NCBI GenBank assembly: GCA_037179385.1
Contig: CM074187.1
Coordinates: forward strand, 3,348,001-3,412,000
Direction: 5' to 3'
Length of the DNA: 64,000 bases
From: Holothuria scabra
Taxonomy: Eukaryota; Echinodermata; Holothuroidea; Aspidochirotida; Holothuriidae
Part shown: in pieces, positions 35,920 to 48,055 of the stretch
Layout: every line of letters starts with the position of its first letter
Numbering within the stretch: the first letter of the stretch is position 1
The notes under the pieces: generated by a model
What the model saw: the letters and a program-made list of their open reading frames with translations, nothing else
Told to the model about the DNA's origin: nothing
The model's database searches: none
Translations under genes and position numbers: made by a program

Positions 35920-36235
35920 GGTAGCAGAAAGTGCTTGAAAGTTTGCGGAAAATTCCACGACATTTCGGGTATGAAAACCTCATCAGGTGGCAAAAACCAA
36001 CTGAACAACTAACAGTAATAATGGACACGACAAACATAGAGCGAATCCGATCCGGTTTGTGTCAAATCAAAATCGGACGAAAGTGTATGTTTAAAAACAA
36101 GTGCCACATAAGAGACACAAAACAAAATAAAAAGAAAAAAAGGGGGCTAAGACCGGCAGAAAGGTACACACGAAAGTCGAGCACGGCCGAATTGGAACAA
36201 AAAAAAAACATTCATAAGAATTTACAAGGTTCACT
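35920..36235 (-). repeat. Hammerhead-bearing repeat, copy 2
   Basis: Reverse-complementing this block gives a sequence clearly related to 57,440-57,725. It shares a pyrimidine-rich stretch, a GTCCGNTTTT region, GCTCTNTGTTTG, CGTGTCCATT, TGTTCAGTTGGTTTTTGCCA, the ribozyme-like core, and GCAAACNTTTNAAGNACTTNCT after it. No reverse transcriptase lies beside this copy, so it is a solitary terminal repeat or a small non-autonomous element. On the opposite (plus) strand a frame from about 36,020 begins MDTTNIERIR. Confidence 0.6.
35955..35990 (-). ncRNA. Hammerhead ribozyme-like motif (type I, minimal stem III)
   Basis: On the minus strand CCAC (35990-35987) is followed by the exact core CTGATGA (35986-35980). 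A short stem-loop GGT...ACC and GAAA (35966-35963) come next, then TGTC with C at 35959 in the cleavage position, and GTGG (35958-35955) complementary to the initial CCAC. This is the order of a hammerhead: stem I, CUGANGA, stem II, GAAA, short stem III, NUH, stem I. Penelope-like elements and retrozymes are known to carry such motifs with very short stem III. One extra C in stem II leaves its activity uncertain. Confidence 0.55.
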
Positions 36236-36369
36236 GAGGAAAGGGACAAATGGAAGTTATCTACTAACTTCAATCTACTTATTATTCATTTCCGCTTGGG
36301 ATTACCATCATGGTAACAATGAGATGATATTGATTCTCACTTAATGTATTTGTAGCCTATGAGCTGTGA

Positions 36370-36450
36370 TCAAGAGCTCAACTGGTCTTGTGGTCACAAA
36401 CTCTGCCCGGAAAGCGGAGGATAGGTTCAAATCCCCTAGGTTCGGCTCAA
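36370..36450 (+). repeat. tRNA-derived SINE head or tRNA pseudogene
   Basis: It has an A-box-like TGGTCTTGTGG (36383-36393) and a canonical B box GGTTCAAATCC (36424-36434). Between them TCTGC-CCGGAAA-GCGGA forms a 5-bp anticodon stem with a 7-nt loop. The implied anticodon is GGA (Ser), but C replaces U33 and there is no long variable arm, so it is not a working tRNA-Ser. The AACT satellite starts about 165 nt downstream. Confidence 0.5.
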
Positions 36451-36542
36451 TTTTCATCTCTGGTATTTTCTTTAAAAAATTCTTTCTTTAATAAGGGCCT
36501 CTCTACTCTTTATAGGATCATTACGAATTCACAATCGAATAC

Positions 36543-37646
36543 ATTACTTGAATGTACTTTCGCCCTACAAATTCTAGTTGTGAACTGCCAACTTGTACCA
36601 CTCGACTAACTACTGTAACTAACTAACTAACTAACTAACTAACTGACTAACTGACTAACTGACTAACTGACTAACTGAGTAACTGACTAACTGACTAACT
36701 GACTAACTGACTAACTGACTAACTGACTAACTGACTAACTGACTAACTGACTAACTGACTAACTGACTAACTGACTAACTGACTAACTGACTAACTGACT
36801 AACTGACTAACTGACTAACTGACTAACTGACTAACTGACTAACTGACTAACTGACTAACTGACTAACTGACTAACTGACTAACTGACTAACTGACTAACT
36901 GACTAACTGACTAACTGACTAACTGACTAACTGACTAACTGACTAACTGACTAACTGACTAACTGACTAACTGACTAACTGACTAACTGACCAACTGACT
37001 AACTGACTGACTGCCTTACTGGCTAACTGACTAACTGACTAACTGACTAACTGACTAACTGACTAACTGACCAACTGACCAACTGACCAACTGACCAACC
37101 GACTTACTGACTAACTGACTAACTGACTAACTGACTAACTGACTAACTGACTAACTGACTAACTGACTAACTGACTAACTGACTAACTGACTATCTGACT
37201 AACTGACTAACTGACTAACTGACTAACTGACTAACTGACTAACTGACTATCTGACTATCTGACTAACTGACTAACTGACTGACAGACTGACTGACTAACT
37301 AACTAAATAACTAACTCACTGACTGACTAAGTAACTAACTAACTGACTAACTAACTTACTAACTGACTAACTGACTTACTGACTAACTGACTAACTGACT
37401 AACTGACTAACCAACTAACTGACTAACTGACTAACTGACTAACTGACTAACTGACTAACTGACTAACTGACTAACTGACTAACTGACTAACTGACTAACT
37501 GACTAACTGACTAACTGACTAACTGACTAACTGACTAACTGACTAACTGACTAACTGACTAACTGACTAACTGACTAACTGACTAACTGACTAACTGACT
37601 AACTGACTAACTGACTAACTGACTAACTGACTAACTAACTAACTAT

Positions 37647-37683
<37 letters not shown>

Positions 37684-37770
37684 AAACTTGTATGCAGACA
37701 CCGCAAAGCCACGTGAATTTAGCTATGTTGAAGTCCACATAGACCTAATAGATGCCAATCCTGACTTGTT
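36543..37770 (+). repeat. Satellite block unit 1: flank + (AACT/AACTGACT)n + flank
   Basis: A 74-nt left flank (starts ATTACTTGAATGTAC) leads into a tetranucleotide array at about 36,617-37,686. An 87-nt right flank (TATGCAGACACCGCAAAG...GACTTGTTATT) follows. Most of the array has a higher-order 8-bp period, AACTGACT, with pure AACT at both edges. Scattered variants (ACCAACTG, TATCTGAC) form local clusters. The same flanks recur in unit 2 immediately after. Confidence 0.95.
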
Positions 37771-38051
<281 letters not shown>

Positions 38052-39078
38052 AAAACAGTGACGTAAACCATACTTGAACTGATCTGAAATAGGTTACCGC
38101 TTTACTCGTATAGAACCAATACTTGAACTTCGAACCGTCCTCATTTGGTGGCTTTTCCTGCCAGTAGCGCTTAGGGCCTTCGAGTCTTGAATAATATTTC
38201 AGGGTTGACAGACGATCTTATCTACATAGCTATTACTTATCTAACTTATGTTCTTAAGCTTAAGTAAAATAACATTTCAATGATAAAGATTAGAATCAGC
38301 ACCTGGGAAACTCGCGATGAATCTGGCAGCTTAGGTTTATCTTATTTTGAGCTGGTTTGAGATGACGTTATCAAAATTATGGTGACCGTGTACCTCGGTA
38401 AATACCGCTATAATTCTTGACAAAAAATAACGCGTAGGAATTTCGCAGCTGCAACTTGCTTTACAAATCAAATTTGTTCAGGATAATAATGAGAAATGTG
38501 GAGCACGTGAAGTGCATGGAACACCCATTAATTAATCCGATCATCCTTCCTGATTATTCAGGGTATTCACTTTTAATTACTTTTTCATAACGGTAATGCT
38601 AATGATATTGATTTCGAGTTACACTTTTATTCGATAAGATTACATTTTACCTCACCAAGAGTGCTGTTCAAACGTGGAGGCAAATCAAAATGGACCTTTT
38701 GTACATAATATCATAATCACAAAAAGCTCCCCTTAGGAGGAATAACAACTTACACCAACATATGGAAGCAGCTTTTCGTCATCTAATTGGATGAACTCGT
38801 AAGTCTTACACTCTAGTCGAAAAATTGTTCTTCTTGCGACTCAATTTTTCATTTCTCCTACCCAAAAATCCGTAGTGCAACCACGGTTTTATTGTTATTC
38901 CACCAAACGCGACGTCAGCCTGTCGTTAAAGGATAGGGTTTTAAAGTCAATTTTTAATACAGATATCCTCTTTCGGTTGTGTCCAGGAAGTGGGGCTGAA
39001 CTTCTTTGGCTTCTATCGTGTGGAAGGGAAACGCTTTATTTTTATGTCTAACTATGTGCAAACAATGCAAAAGTTTGT
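38052..39078. other. No gene recognised
   Basis: AT-rich sequence with no supported feature. Confidence 0.5.
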
Positions 39079-40085
39079 TTCATTTCATTTCGTTTATTTG
39101 ACTTTCCACATCTTGACTCATAGTAAATGTATTGACACATATAGACATTACTGAATTTACATGAAGGTTTGTCTGAATGTTATGATCTGAAAACAGTTTT
39201 ACTACTTAATAATAATACCAAAATATAATAGCTACGTGCTTATTCATAACTGCAAGTTGGTAAGGGGAGTAATGGCAAAAACTCTTTAGAGCTTAACTGG
39301 GCGATAACTCCACTAAAGAAAACAGTATAACCTACCCGCATTCCATTTACTACACCATAATTACTAGTCCCCTCCCCTCCTAAAACCATCCCCCCAAAAC
39401 AACAAAAAAATGCCCTGCCCCCCTCTACGATATAAGTATAGATTCTAGGCTAAAATTTGCTGAGGAAGAACTTCCGAAGATAAAAATTTAAATTTTATTC
39501 AGTATAGAAACGATAACTGAGCGATATTTAAGGATGTTGTTGTCCATTGTTTTGGGCGTTGTCCTGGCAAGGAAACCGGTAAAGTTCTGAGCTTTGACGG
39601 ATGTTTTAGTCATGAATTTGGAATTTGGGTATTGTGATTATACACCTTCAAGGTACGTTGCTATTTTCACATCTAAAAATAAAACAAGTAATGCTCAAGT
39701 TGACAATGTCAGATAATTTCAGTAACCTAAGAGAAGAAAATAAAAAACTGTTGTGATCATGCCATTTAGACCCCAAAATGTGGCGAACAGCTTTTTGTAA
39801 TAATACCAATTTGTAATATTAGATATAGCAGTTCCGGACCAGACAACCAAGCAGTATGTACGATAGGGTGGTATTAAACTTTTGCAACTTTCATTCTGTC
39901 GGAACTTGAACACACCATGTGATAAAGATATATTAAAGATGTGTGTTAATGAAACTGCAAGTAAATGTATCACAATTCTCGTAAAAGATGATTTAAACTT
40001 GTCAAAGCCAGCAGCTTTATTTGATCATAGACAATGAGAAGCAACTTCAATAATTTTATCTGTTGTAACTGGGAACAAAAATAGA
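39079..40085 (-). pseudogene. CR1/L2-like LINE remnant (collapsed RT and 3' UTR)
   Basis: From about 40,080 downward the minus strand reads SNKAAGFDK (RT finger, usually KAPGxDxI) and then LAVSLTHIFNISLSHGVFKFR, a hallmark of CR1/L2/Jockey-type reverse transcriptases. Within a few codons it jumps to YCLVVWSG (usually YCxxVWG near the RT thumb) and an LQK-like stretch. Most of the palm, including the xxDD motif, is therefore deleted. The AAATGAAATGAAAC string at 39,079-39,095 on the element strand may be its 3' tail. Confidence 0.6.
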
Positions 40086-43000
40086 GAACATGGGTTTGAA
40101 ATACTAAGAAAATCGTTAAGTATTAAAGGTGGATTGGTGGAAAGAGTAGGCTATATTTACACCGAAAGATTGAACAGTAGGGATAATTAAGTAGACTTTT
40201 ATTTCAAATGATTCACTTGAGATAGGCACATGAACTTATTGACCGCTTGAGGCTAAAGTAAAACGCAATATCCGCCTACGTTACCTCTATAAATTTAATG
40301 TTAACTTTATGAAAGAAAAATATAAATCAATTTTCACAAGTTATTGCTGATAATACAACACGAAGAACAAGAAAAATACACACACTTACGAACACACGCA
40401 CCAGTTTTACATAAAAGGCAACAAGCACATTTAAGTTACAGGCCTTTCTGTTTGTTTTTAATGTCTGTCATATGTGCAGCTGCAGGTTACTCAACTAAAT
40501 TGTTGATTTAAGGTCGACACCTTGACGTCTTGTTTATGTTGCCATTCTTTACAGTCTAAATCACCATGGCAACGGGTTTCTCTTCCTACCCAAGTCCGTG
40601 GAGTTAATAATGAAGCTAGATGGCGTTAACCTGTATAACTGCCCTTTCTGCCTCAAATCGAATAATATTGAAAGTCTGTCTTTTATTATAACATGTTTTG
40701 TTCCTTGTAATAACAAAAACGAATTGGAGACAGGAGGAATAAAAGAACGAAAGTAAAGATGATACGTGACTGTGATGAAACGCGCTGGAAAAAGGAGGAA
40801 GCCGACAATTCTTCTTCAAGATGTTTTGTTTTTCATTAAGAATGCAGAGTTAAGGTTATCAGTTCTCTTCGAAGAGTTGAAAGCGATCAGCAATAAGTAC
40901 CTTTAAGTGTTCTTTTTCTTGGGCAAATGTCACGTGCTATGTTAACAACTATATCCATGAAGCAAAATTAACTTCAACGTTATTCAGACAGCAGTAAACT
41001 CTATCGACAATTCCTATCAAAGAAAATCAACAGTCTGAAATACCTTGCCGATCCTCCCCCTGAATATCTTTCTGTCATCATGTTACATTTTATGATGTGT
41101 CACGTTTTAGTTAAATGAAAATACGGGCCAAGGAATAAACCTTTCATTGTAGCATACACTCACCAAACCGATTGGTGAGCAAAATTCTACCGACTACCAA
41201 ATATCCGAGAAATAATTCACATGAACGTATTTATTACACTTGAACTATCTGCATGCTTTTGTAGTGTCCTTAAAATGCTGGAAATCCCAAAATCTTATCG
41301 GCAGATACCGCAGTCAAACGTTTCACTACTAATGCGAATTGTCACCCGAGAAGCTTCCATGGAAAGTTAACCGATAAAACATTTTACGAGCATATTAATT
41401 CCGCTCAATTATGGCGGGAAGAAGTAATGTAACCACAGATCATTACCTTAATGAGTGGCTAAAATATTCGACGAAATGACATATTCATTTCAGAATTCAA
41501 AGCGGAATAATTGACCACAAAAGGTAATTCGTATGAAGACTGGCGAGTGTTTTTAAGATTCGTGCCAGTATAGGCGAACATTTCTCCTTCTTTTCGGAAA
41601 CACATGTAACGGTGCACTACTATAAATCTCTCGTTGTCGGTTCTGTCGAATCTGTAAGAATGTTTGGGAAGTCTTATTGAAATGACATATATAACCTTAG
41701 ACTCTCGTATCGGTATTAAGCAGCAAAGTTCGTTAAATTTTCGTAAAGCTGTTTTTCTTTCAACATCTTATATTTATATTCTCTAAAGCTGAGAACAAGC
41801 ATATCTGACCTTTCCTTTTTTGTTTGACGTTACCAATTTATAGAAGAAGTTATAGACACCGATCACTATAGCAGTAACTTTAAAAACACATTTCGTAATT
41901 CCATATACTTCTGTAAGACTGTAAGACTTTATTTTTTGCTTCATTTTACATTCCTATTTTTAACAAGGAAGTAGGTGGTGTTGATATTTAAAGATTTCCC
42001 GTTGAGTTGTGTGGCAATCCATTTATGTTGTGCAGTCTTTTGATTCACAGCTTGCTTTGCCCTCGAAAGTATTTACTTGACTATCACTGTGTTAATTTAC
42101 AAACACGTAGGTTACGCTTAGTTCCATGGTGTAGCTTAAAGAGTAGTTTAATTTGTTAAACCAGTGTGAGTTGGTACGGTGGGAATAATAAAAGCTCTCT
42201 CTCTTCACATTTCTATGGGGACAAACATCAAAATGCTTGAGAGATGCGGTTTTCGGCCTGCTGCTTTCATTTTTTCTTGTCGATATCCGAGCTTCCTACC
42301 TGTATGTTTGACTTAAATGACAAACACCGCATGAATAATCCATTATTTTTCACGGGTTTTTAATAACTTTCCTTCGTAATTAAGCATGGAACTACGCTAC
42401 TTTTGAAAAAAGCTAACGACTTAGTGAAATACCAAAATGTGCATACAGTAAAATTACATTCGAACAAGAAAGAAAAAACGAGTTGTCAGTTTCACTAGAG
42501 CACTTAATCATCATTCCTTTCATCTATGAATGGTACGTGTCGCTTGAACTGACGATTGGGTACTTAATAAACATAACTAGTCACAATACACAATCTTAAT
42601 TAAAAAATGAACAGTCATGTAATGCATCAAAGACTCCAGTATTACTTAGCTTTATGTTTTACTAGCTAAATTACTAATACTTCTAGGTATATTAAACTTA
42701 TCACACAAGTACACCAAACAAACTCTCAAGATCAGCTCTGAAGTGTTACCTAGCGGGAACAATAAATGCCAAACGCTTGCCAGGTTTGGAAAGAATATGT
42801 TATTTTTCTCTTCTAAAATTATGGTAAACATATTTGAAATGAAAAAAAAAAATCATGAAGAAATGCAAAGTGAGCAATGTCTATGAAGGTAGAATGGTTC
42901 AGGTTTCAGATAAAAAATGCCGACCGCTGTCATACCACTGGTTCTGTTCATCAACACCAGTTTAAAGGACCATCCTTGAGAAAAATGGTGAAGCTTATTC

Positions 43001-46000
43001 AACAGAGATTTAGCAAACTCGAAGAGGTATCAGGGGTTCTGATAATTAAGTATATATTAGCTTTGTTGAGACCTTATAGGCGACAGGGTACGTATGTAAT
43101 AGGATGGTTGATCGTACTTGCATTCAATTTTTTGGTGTACATGCCTGGTGAGGGGTGGTTTAATTCAACAATATCACTGATTAAGTACAGACTTATGTAC
43201 GTAATTCTTTTAGGCTTAAATATCATTTAATATCATGAACAAAAGAACAGAGGGTCACTTATAATAACAGAGCTGCCTTGTTCATCTCAAAATGCTGCTA
43301 AACCTCAAAGAGTGAAAAGACCATTACCATCCCCAGACAGGCTGGTTGAGCAACTCAGATAATGGCTACTTGTTGTCACCTTGTGCGCTTCTATAAAGAA
43401 ATGATTGGAAGAAATCTGTCTCGGGTTTTAAATTTTCATTTTCCGGGAACTTGATTGTAGAAAGTGTTTTCTTTCCTGGATTGTCTAGCTTCTCAGGCTG
43501 GAATAGAACAACAATGACCAATTCAGGACAGACAAGGGAGATTTTGTAAGTAGGGGTAGATACAGGGACCAATACTATTGCAGCCGGTTTTATGATCCTT
43601 CTTCTCCGTGGAAAGTTCCTGCTGTGTACAGTATCGTTTGTGAATTGTGTGTATTTTATGCATTACAGCTGTATCCCCTTGTTATAATTGTTGTGTGCAC
43701 TGGTATGAGACTTAACCTAGGTAATTTTTCACTAGCTGCATATTCACGGGGATAGTTAATATGTTATTGCACCTGCAAGTGCGATTGGTATGTATATATT
43801 ACTGTTTCAGATGTGTTTAAGCTCCACTATTGAGAAAGTTGCCAGGTGAAAGCAGTCAGAACAACTCCAGAACACAGGTGTATTCATATCTCTCCATGTT
43901 GTTCTCCTTGTCCCTTCTCCACCCACTGTCTCGGTCTCTAAAATTAGTTTAAAACTTTAGACGCTTTCTAGATTTAGAGAAAGTGTCACATCGGTTAAGG
44001 CCTATATCGCTAATTGGAAGGAGTTCTCGTTTGACATATATTGACCTTCATGAAAAATGTTACGTCGACTAGTCACATCCATTGTCCGTCGGAGACCATT
44101 CAGTCAAACCTCGTCAGATGAGCAACTAAATTTAAATGGTAAGCCGGGCCAAGTGGAGAGAGATCTGATGAGTTGCCAATCTTTAAATTCTCTTGACGTC
44201 TCGGTGGAACTTAGAGTCCACACATGTCTGAGAATCAAGACAATTTAGCAATCCAAAAATTAGATAGCTTAATCCTGTTGTGCTGCCTGTTTTGGTTTTA
44301 ATAAGATATACTCGGTGATATTTTCATGGTCCTCCATTAAATACTCAACTACATAAAACTCCTCTAGTCAAAAATGAAACCAACTTCAGCACTCTATGAT
44401 TTATTCGATGGTATCTTGCACCAAGATGCTGAAAATGTTTAAAATGCTTCAATATGTTAGAAGCCGTCTAAAAGGGAAATTGTGACATCTTTATTACCCC
44501 ATTACAGGGATAAAACGAAAAAGGATAACAATTCTACCGAACAATTACTTGTCAATACTTATTTATAGCTGACACTGTTCATGTCTAATAAATGTGTATA
44601 TAAAATGTGACATACTGTCAAATACCTTCACTACAACTAATGCGACTCTCATAGACATATGAAAAAAATTAAAAGGAAATAAATTTGATGGTGAAATTCT
44701 AAATATGCGTAAGTACCATCTTTAACCATTTCAGTGTTGTCATTTTTATACGAAAAGGCTGTTACTCAAGTAGAACATTTTAATTTGCAATTATTATGTC
44801 TCTGAGAAATGCGTCTGACAGAAAGTGGTTTTATGAAACTTCATATTTCATATCGCCCCGATTTCCGAATTTAGTATGCTTAAGTCATACCCTTAGGTGA
44901 CAACAGCCCAACACTCTGTCGACACATTTCACGTTCGAGCAACGAATGTCAATGGTGGTCGCTTGGGGAATGTTTTCAACAGCTGACAGTTTGATATCTA
45001 AAGGCTAATATAATAACGACACTTAAAATGTTTTGATCGCAAAATAAAGCCTTTAGGGAACAATAATTAGTAGTTAATTTCAAGCTTCACTATGTAAATG
45101 TATTTATTAATGTAAATGCATGCATTGTAGCTAACAAAGACATTGAAAAGCCGACAAAAATCGCAGGAAATGATAAAAAATTGGGAATCTGCCTTGTCTT
45201 ACTTGCAGGTAAAAGTTTCTTCTGTCGCCTCGAAGGATGTTTTCTTTTGAGTTCCGAGAAGCCCGGAGAATGAATTTGGGCCATCAAATGTTGGTCAATA
45301 AAAAAGTAAAGTACATATGAAATGAGAAAAAAAAAAAAAAAACAGATTCGATACTTTCATTTAAGCGATTCTTGCCTTTGATCAATTTGCTTCGATAAGT
45401 TATAACAACAAATCAAAGTTATTTCATGAAAAGAATTATTAATGACAAGAAACGAATTTATCCAAGACTATCACTCTGTAACTGCTTCCTTTGTGACCTT
45501 GACTTTAACAAAGCTTTTGAAAGATCTGAAACTCTCGATTGAATGCTTTGTTTGAAGGCCATGTTCGCATGAGAATTAAAGAAAATACTCATCAGGAAGT
45601 CGCTTCTTTGTCAAGTAATTCAAAATGAATGAAAAGTATAAATGGTTCCCACGGCAACAGATAAATGACGTCAAAAGCTTTCTCACCGTGTATTTGTTCT
45701 TCTCGTCTTTGATTTCAGAGCATAAGTTGCGACTTTTGATTCTTGAAGCTAGCAAAGAAAGTACATTAATCGCATTGAAGTCCAATCCAATAATTCCTTT
45801 TGCTTTTACTTAAGAGCAAAGGATGAAATTTCACAACAATGCTTCCTCTTTTGTTATGACATATATACGATGCATGTAATGCTAGTCAAAGAGAGGTAAA
45901 ATGTTATATTCAGTATTCATTGATCAAAGGTAATTTTACTAGGAGTCTGTGCGTTCATTAAGTTAAAAAATGTAAAAACAGGTTCGTATTATCTCCGTCT

Positions 46001-47249
46001 AGCCACATGCTACATCGACCGTCCACAAGGGGAAATCGGTGTACGGTCAGAATGTTAAGGCGTGAATATTACGATAAAATGCATAAGACATATTTGCCGT
46101 TTGAGTTTTGAGAAAAGGTTATTTCAATGACCCCTCATACGTTCCTATGAACAGAAATATATGCGTAAATTTGTGTACCTTACATATGTCATATAGGAAC
46201 TTGCCATAGGGTTACGTTTTTCTATTAAAAATATTAAAATGTCGTAAGGTTAAGGGTTGGCGATTTTTGTTCCAATTTTTTTAATTGGCCATGATTTTTT
46301 GGGAAAGGGATCCCACAGTTCTTTTCATTTCGATTTTACAAAGGGGATGATTCTAGGTCAGTGAAGAGTGTGAGAAATGTAGATATCAGTGACATTCATC
46401 TGTAGGGCTTTTAAGGAAATGTTTCTACCGTAATTATCTTCCTCAGAAACAGATGGTATGAGAATGAGACCGGAAATGAAATTTTATTATTAAGTTCATT
46501 TTAACTACAATGTTTTTAGAGCGGTGTTTGATACGTCTTGAACGGATTATTTGCCTTTCCTGATATCATTACTGATAAAAAGTTTCTTTCTGTACTATTA
46601 AGATAAAAAGTGTCTCCACTAACATGTTGTACCCAGGTACGAATGATTGCATCTTTAAAAAAGACGATTTTCTAAAATGATTATTACCGTCGTTCGGTAC
46701 AGTGATTGCTATCAGCTATAATGTAAACTGTTCTCGTTCAACGGTAGAATAATCTTTTTGATTTTCTCCAACAGACCTTTGCCCTCATTTCAAAGGTTTG
46801 ATTGCTAATTATGGGCCCGAAGAAGGAAAACAAAACACAGGTTACTCGATATTCCCAGGTGATGGAAGTAGGTTATTTCGTTAAAATTATCGAGTAATGT
46901 TTCAACATAACGTGACCTCGATTTCAGTCTAAATTTCTTTTCCAGCGCAAGTTAGCCGAGAAAATGAACTGAAACTGAACCAGTGAATTTAAAGGAGACA
47001 TGGTTTTTAGTTTATTGGTTTAATTCATACGTTACATAGCGTTTTGTCTTATTTCTACTCTTTTTTGTGTATTATATACTAAGTAGTTTGCTTTCAACAT
47101 ACTATTTTCCTACTTTTAGAATTTTTTTTTTTTGTTGATTTTTATCTTGTTTTCCAGTTTGATGGATTGGCAGGACCTGGACCTGGTACCTGTATAGTGC
47201 CTTATCGATATGTTGCATTAAAAAAACACATAAGTAATGTTGTAATTGC
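40086..47249. other. No gene recognised
   Basis: A long AT-rich interval. Open frames of up to about 115 codons occur, but none shows a family motif. I see only mononucleotide A runs (for example 42,843-42,851 and 45,328-45,342) and short hairpins such as CTCACCAA/TTGGTGAG at 41,159-41,180. Confidence 0.45.
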
Positions 47250-48055
47250 CCCCCCCCCCACCAATGGTGTCTGGTCATCTCGGCCCCTGGACAACTCGGC
47301 CACCAAGACATCTCGGACCCCGGACAACTCGGCCACCGAGACATATGGGCCACTATTGACATGCTATGTTAAGTAAACTAACCAATTAGGAGAATTCATT
47401 TTTAAGGGAATTTGCACAGCCGAACCTTCAGCTTTAAGACATTGCTTAAGTTAAAGCTTATTTCGAAAACATAAGTGAAAATTTTCTAAAATGAACATTT
47501 CTTACTTGGTTTTTTTTTTAATTTGACAACATCGATTTATTCAATGTCATTTGAAACCTCTCTTCAAAGGGGCTGGAACGCGTAGTACTGCATACAGTCC
47601 TAATTGCTTCTAGGCCTATTCTTTTCATCCAGTTTAGAATAGGGCCATATATGACAGTCCAATAATGTAAATGGTCTGAGGGCCCTGACGTTGGTTAAAA
47701 AAAGCCTAATATCTTTCGCAAGAAAACCGTAAGTTGATTTCGGACTTTACCTAAAAACTGTGCAAAGTTCTTTGACGATGATAATTTCAGATGGCGCACA
47801 GTCTACCCTTCCTTTGCTTGATTGGCTGTTAAGAGTCATGTGACAAAAGTTTTTCTCTTCAACTGTGAAATAGTTTAGAAGAGAAAAACTGCTTGGTTTC
47901 AAGTTACTTTGAATATAAAATAGTGAAGTACTACTTGTATTTCTAACGTTAAAACTCATATTAATAAGGGCAGTGCTTATTCAATGGTGGCCGAGTTGTC
48001 AGGGGCCGAGATGACCGGGCCGAGTTGTCCCAGGTTCCGAGTTGACCGTAAACCC
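47250..48055. mobile_element. Non-autonomous element with inverted GGCCGAGTTGTC ends (inferred)
   Basis: The left block 47266-47350 carries the words in reverse (GGACAACTCGGCC, GTCATCTCGGCCC). The right block 47984-48049 carries them forward (GGCCGAGTTGTC, GGCCGAGATGACC). ACCATTGGTGGGGG lies outside on one side and ACCCCCCAATG on the other, again roughly mirrored. The interior has no ORF of note. It includes the third dispersed core and a 12-bp hairpin (47849-47860 with 47878-47889). I infer a DNA transposon with subterminal inverted repeats. The exact ends are unknown. Confidence 0.5.
47821..47844 (-). repeat. Dispersed repeat core, copy 3
   Basis: It is the reverse complement of the GTCACATGACTCT-type core seen at 4.1 and 17.7 kb, with the adjoining AACAGCCAAT fully conserved. 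It lies inside the putative GGCCGAGTTGTC element. Confidence 0.45.

Noticed and set aside
36370..36450. Functional tRNA-Ser(GGA) gene
   Set aside because: No long variable arm, C in place of U33 and poor acceptor pairing. A SINE head or pseudogene is more likely.
36617..37686. CRISPR-like array or repetitive protein in the AACT region
   Set aside because: The period is 4/8 bp with no spacers, and 8 is not a multiple of 3. It is a microsatellite.
43366..43668. Minus-strand frame of about 100 codons with a PRRRR basic run and a Pro/Thr-rich start
   Set aside because: No recognisable domain, signal peptide or splice context. Such lengths arise by chance in 64 kb.
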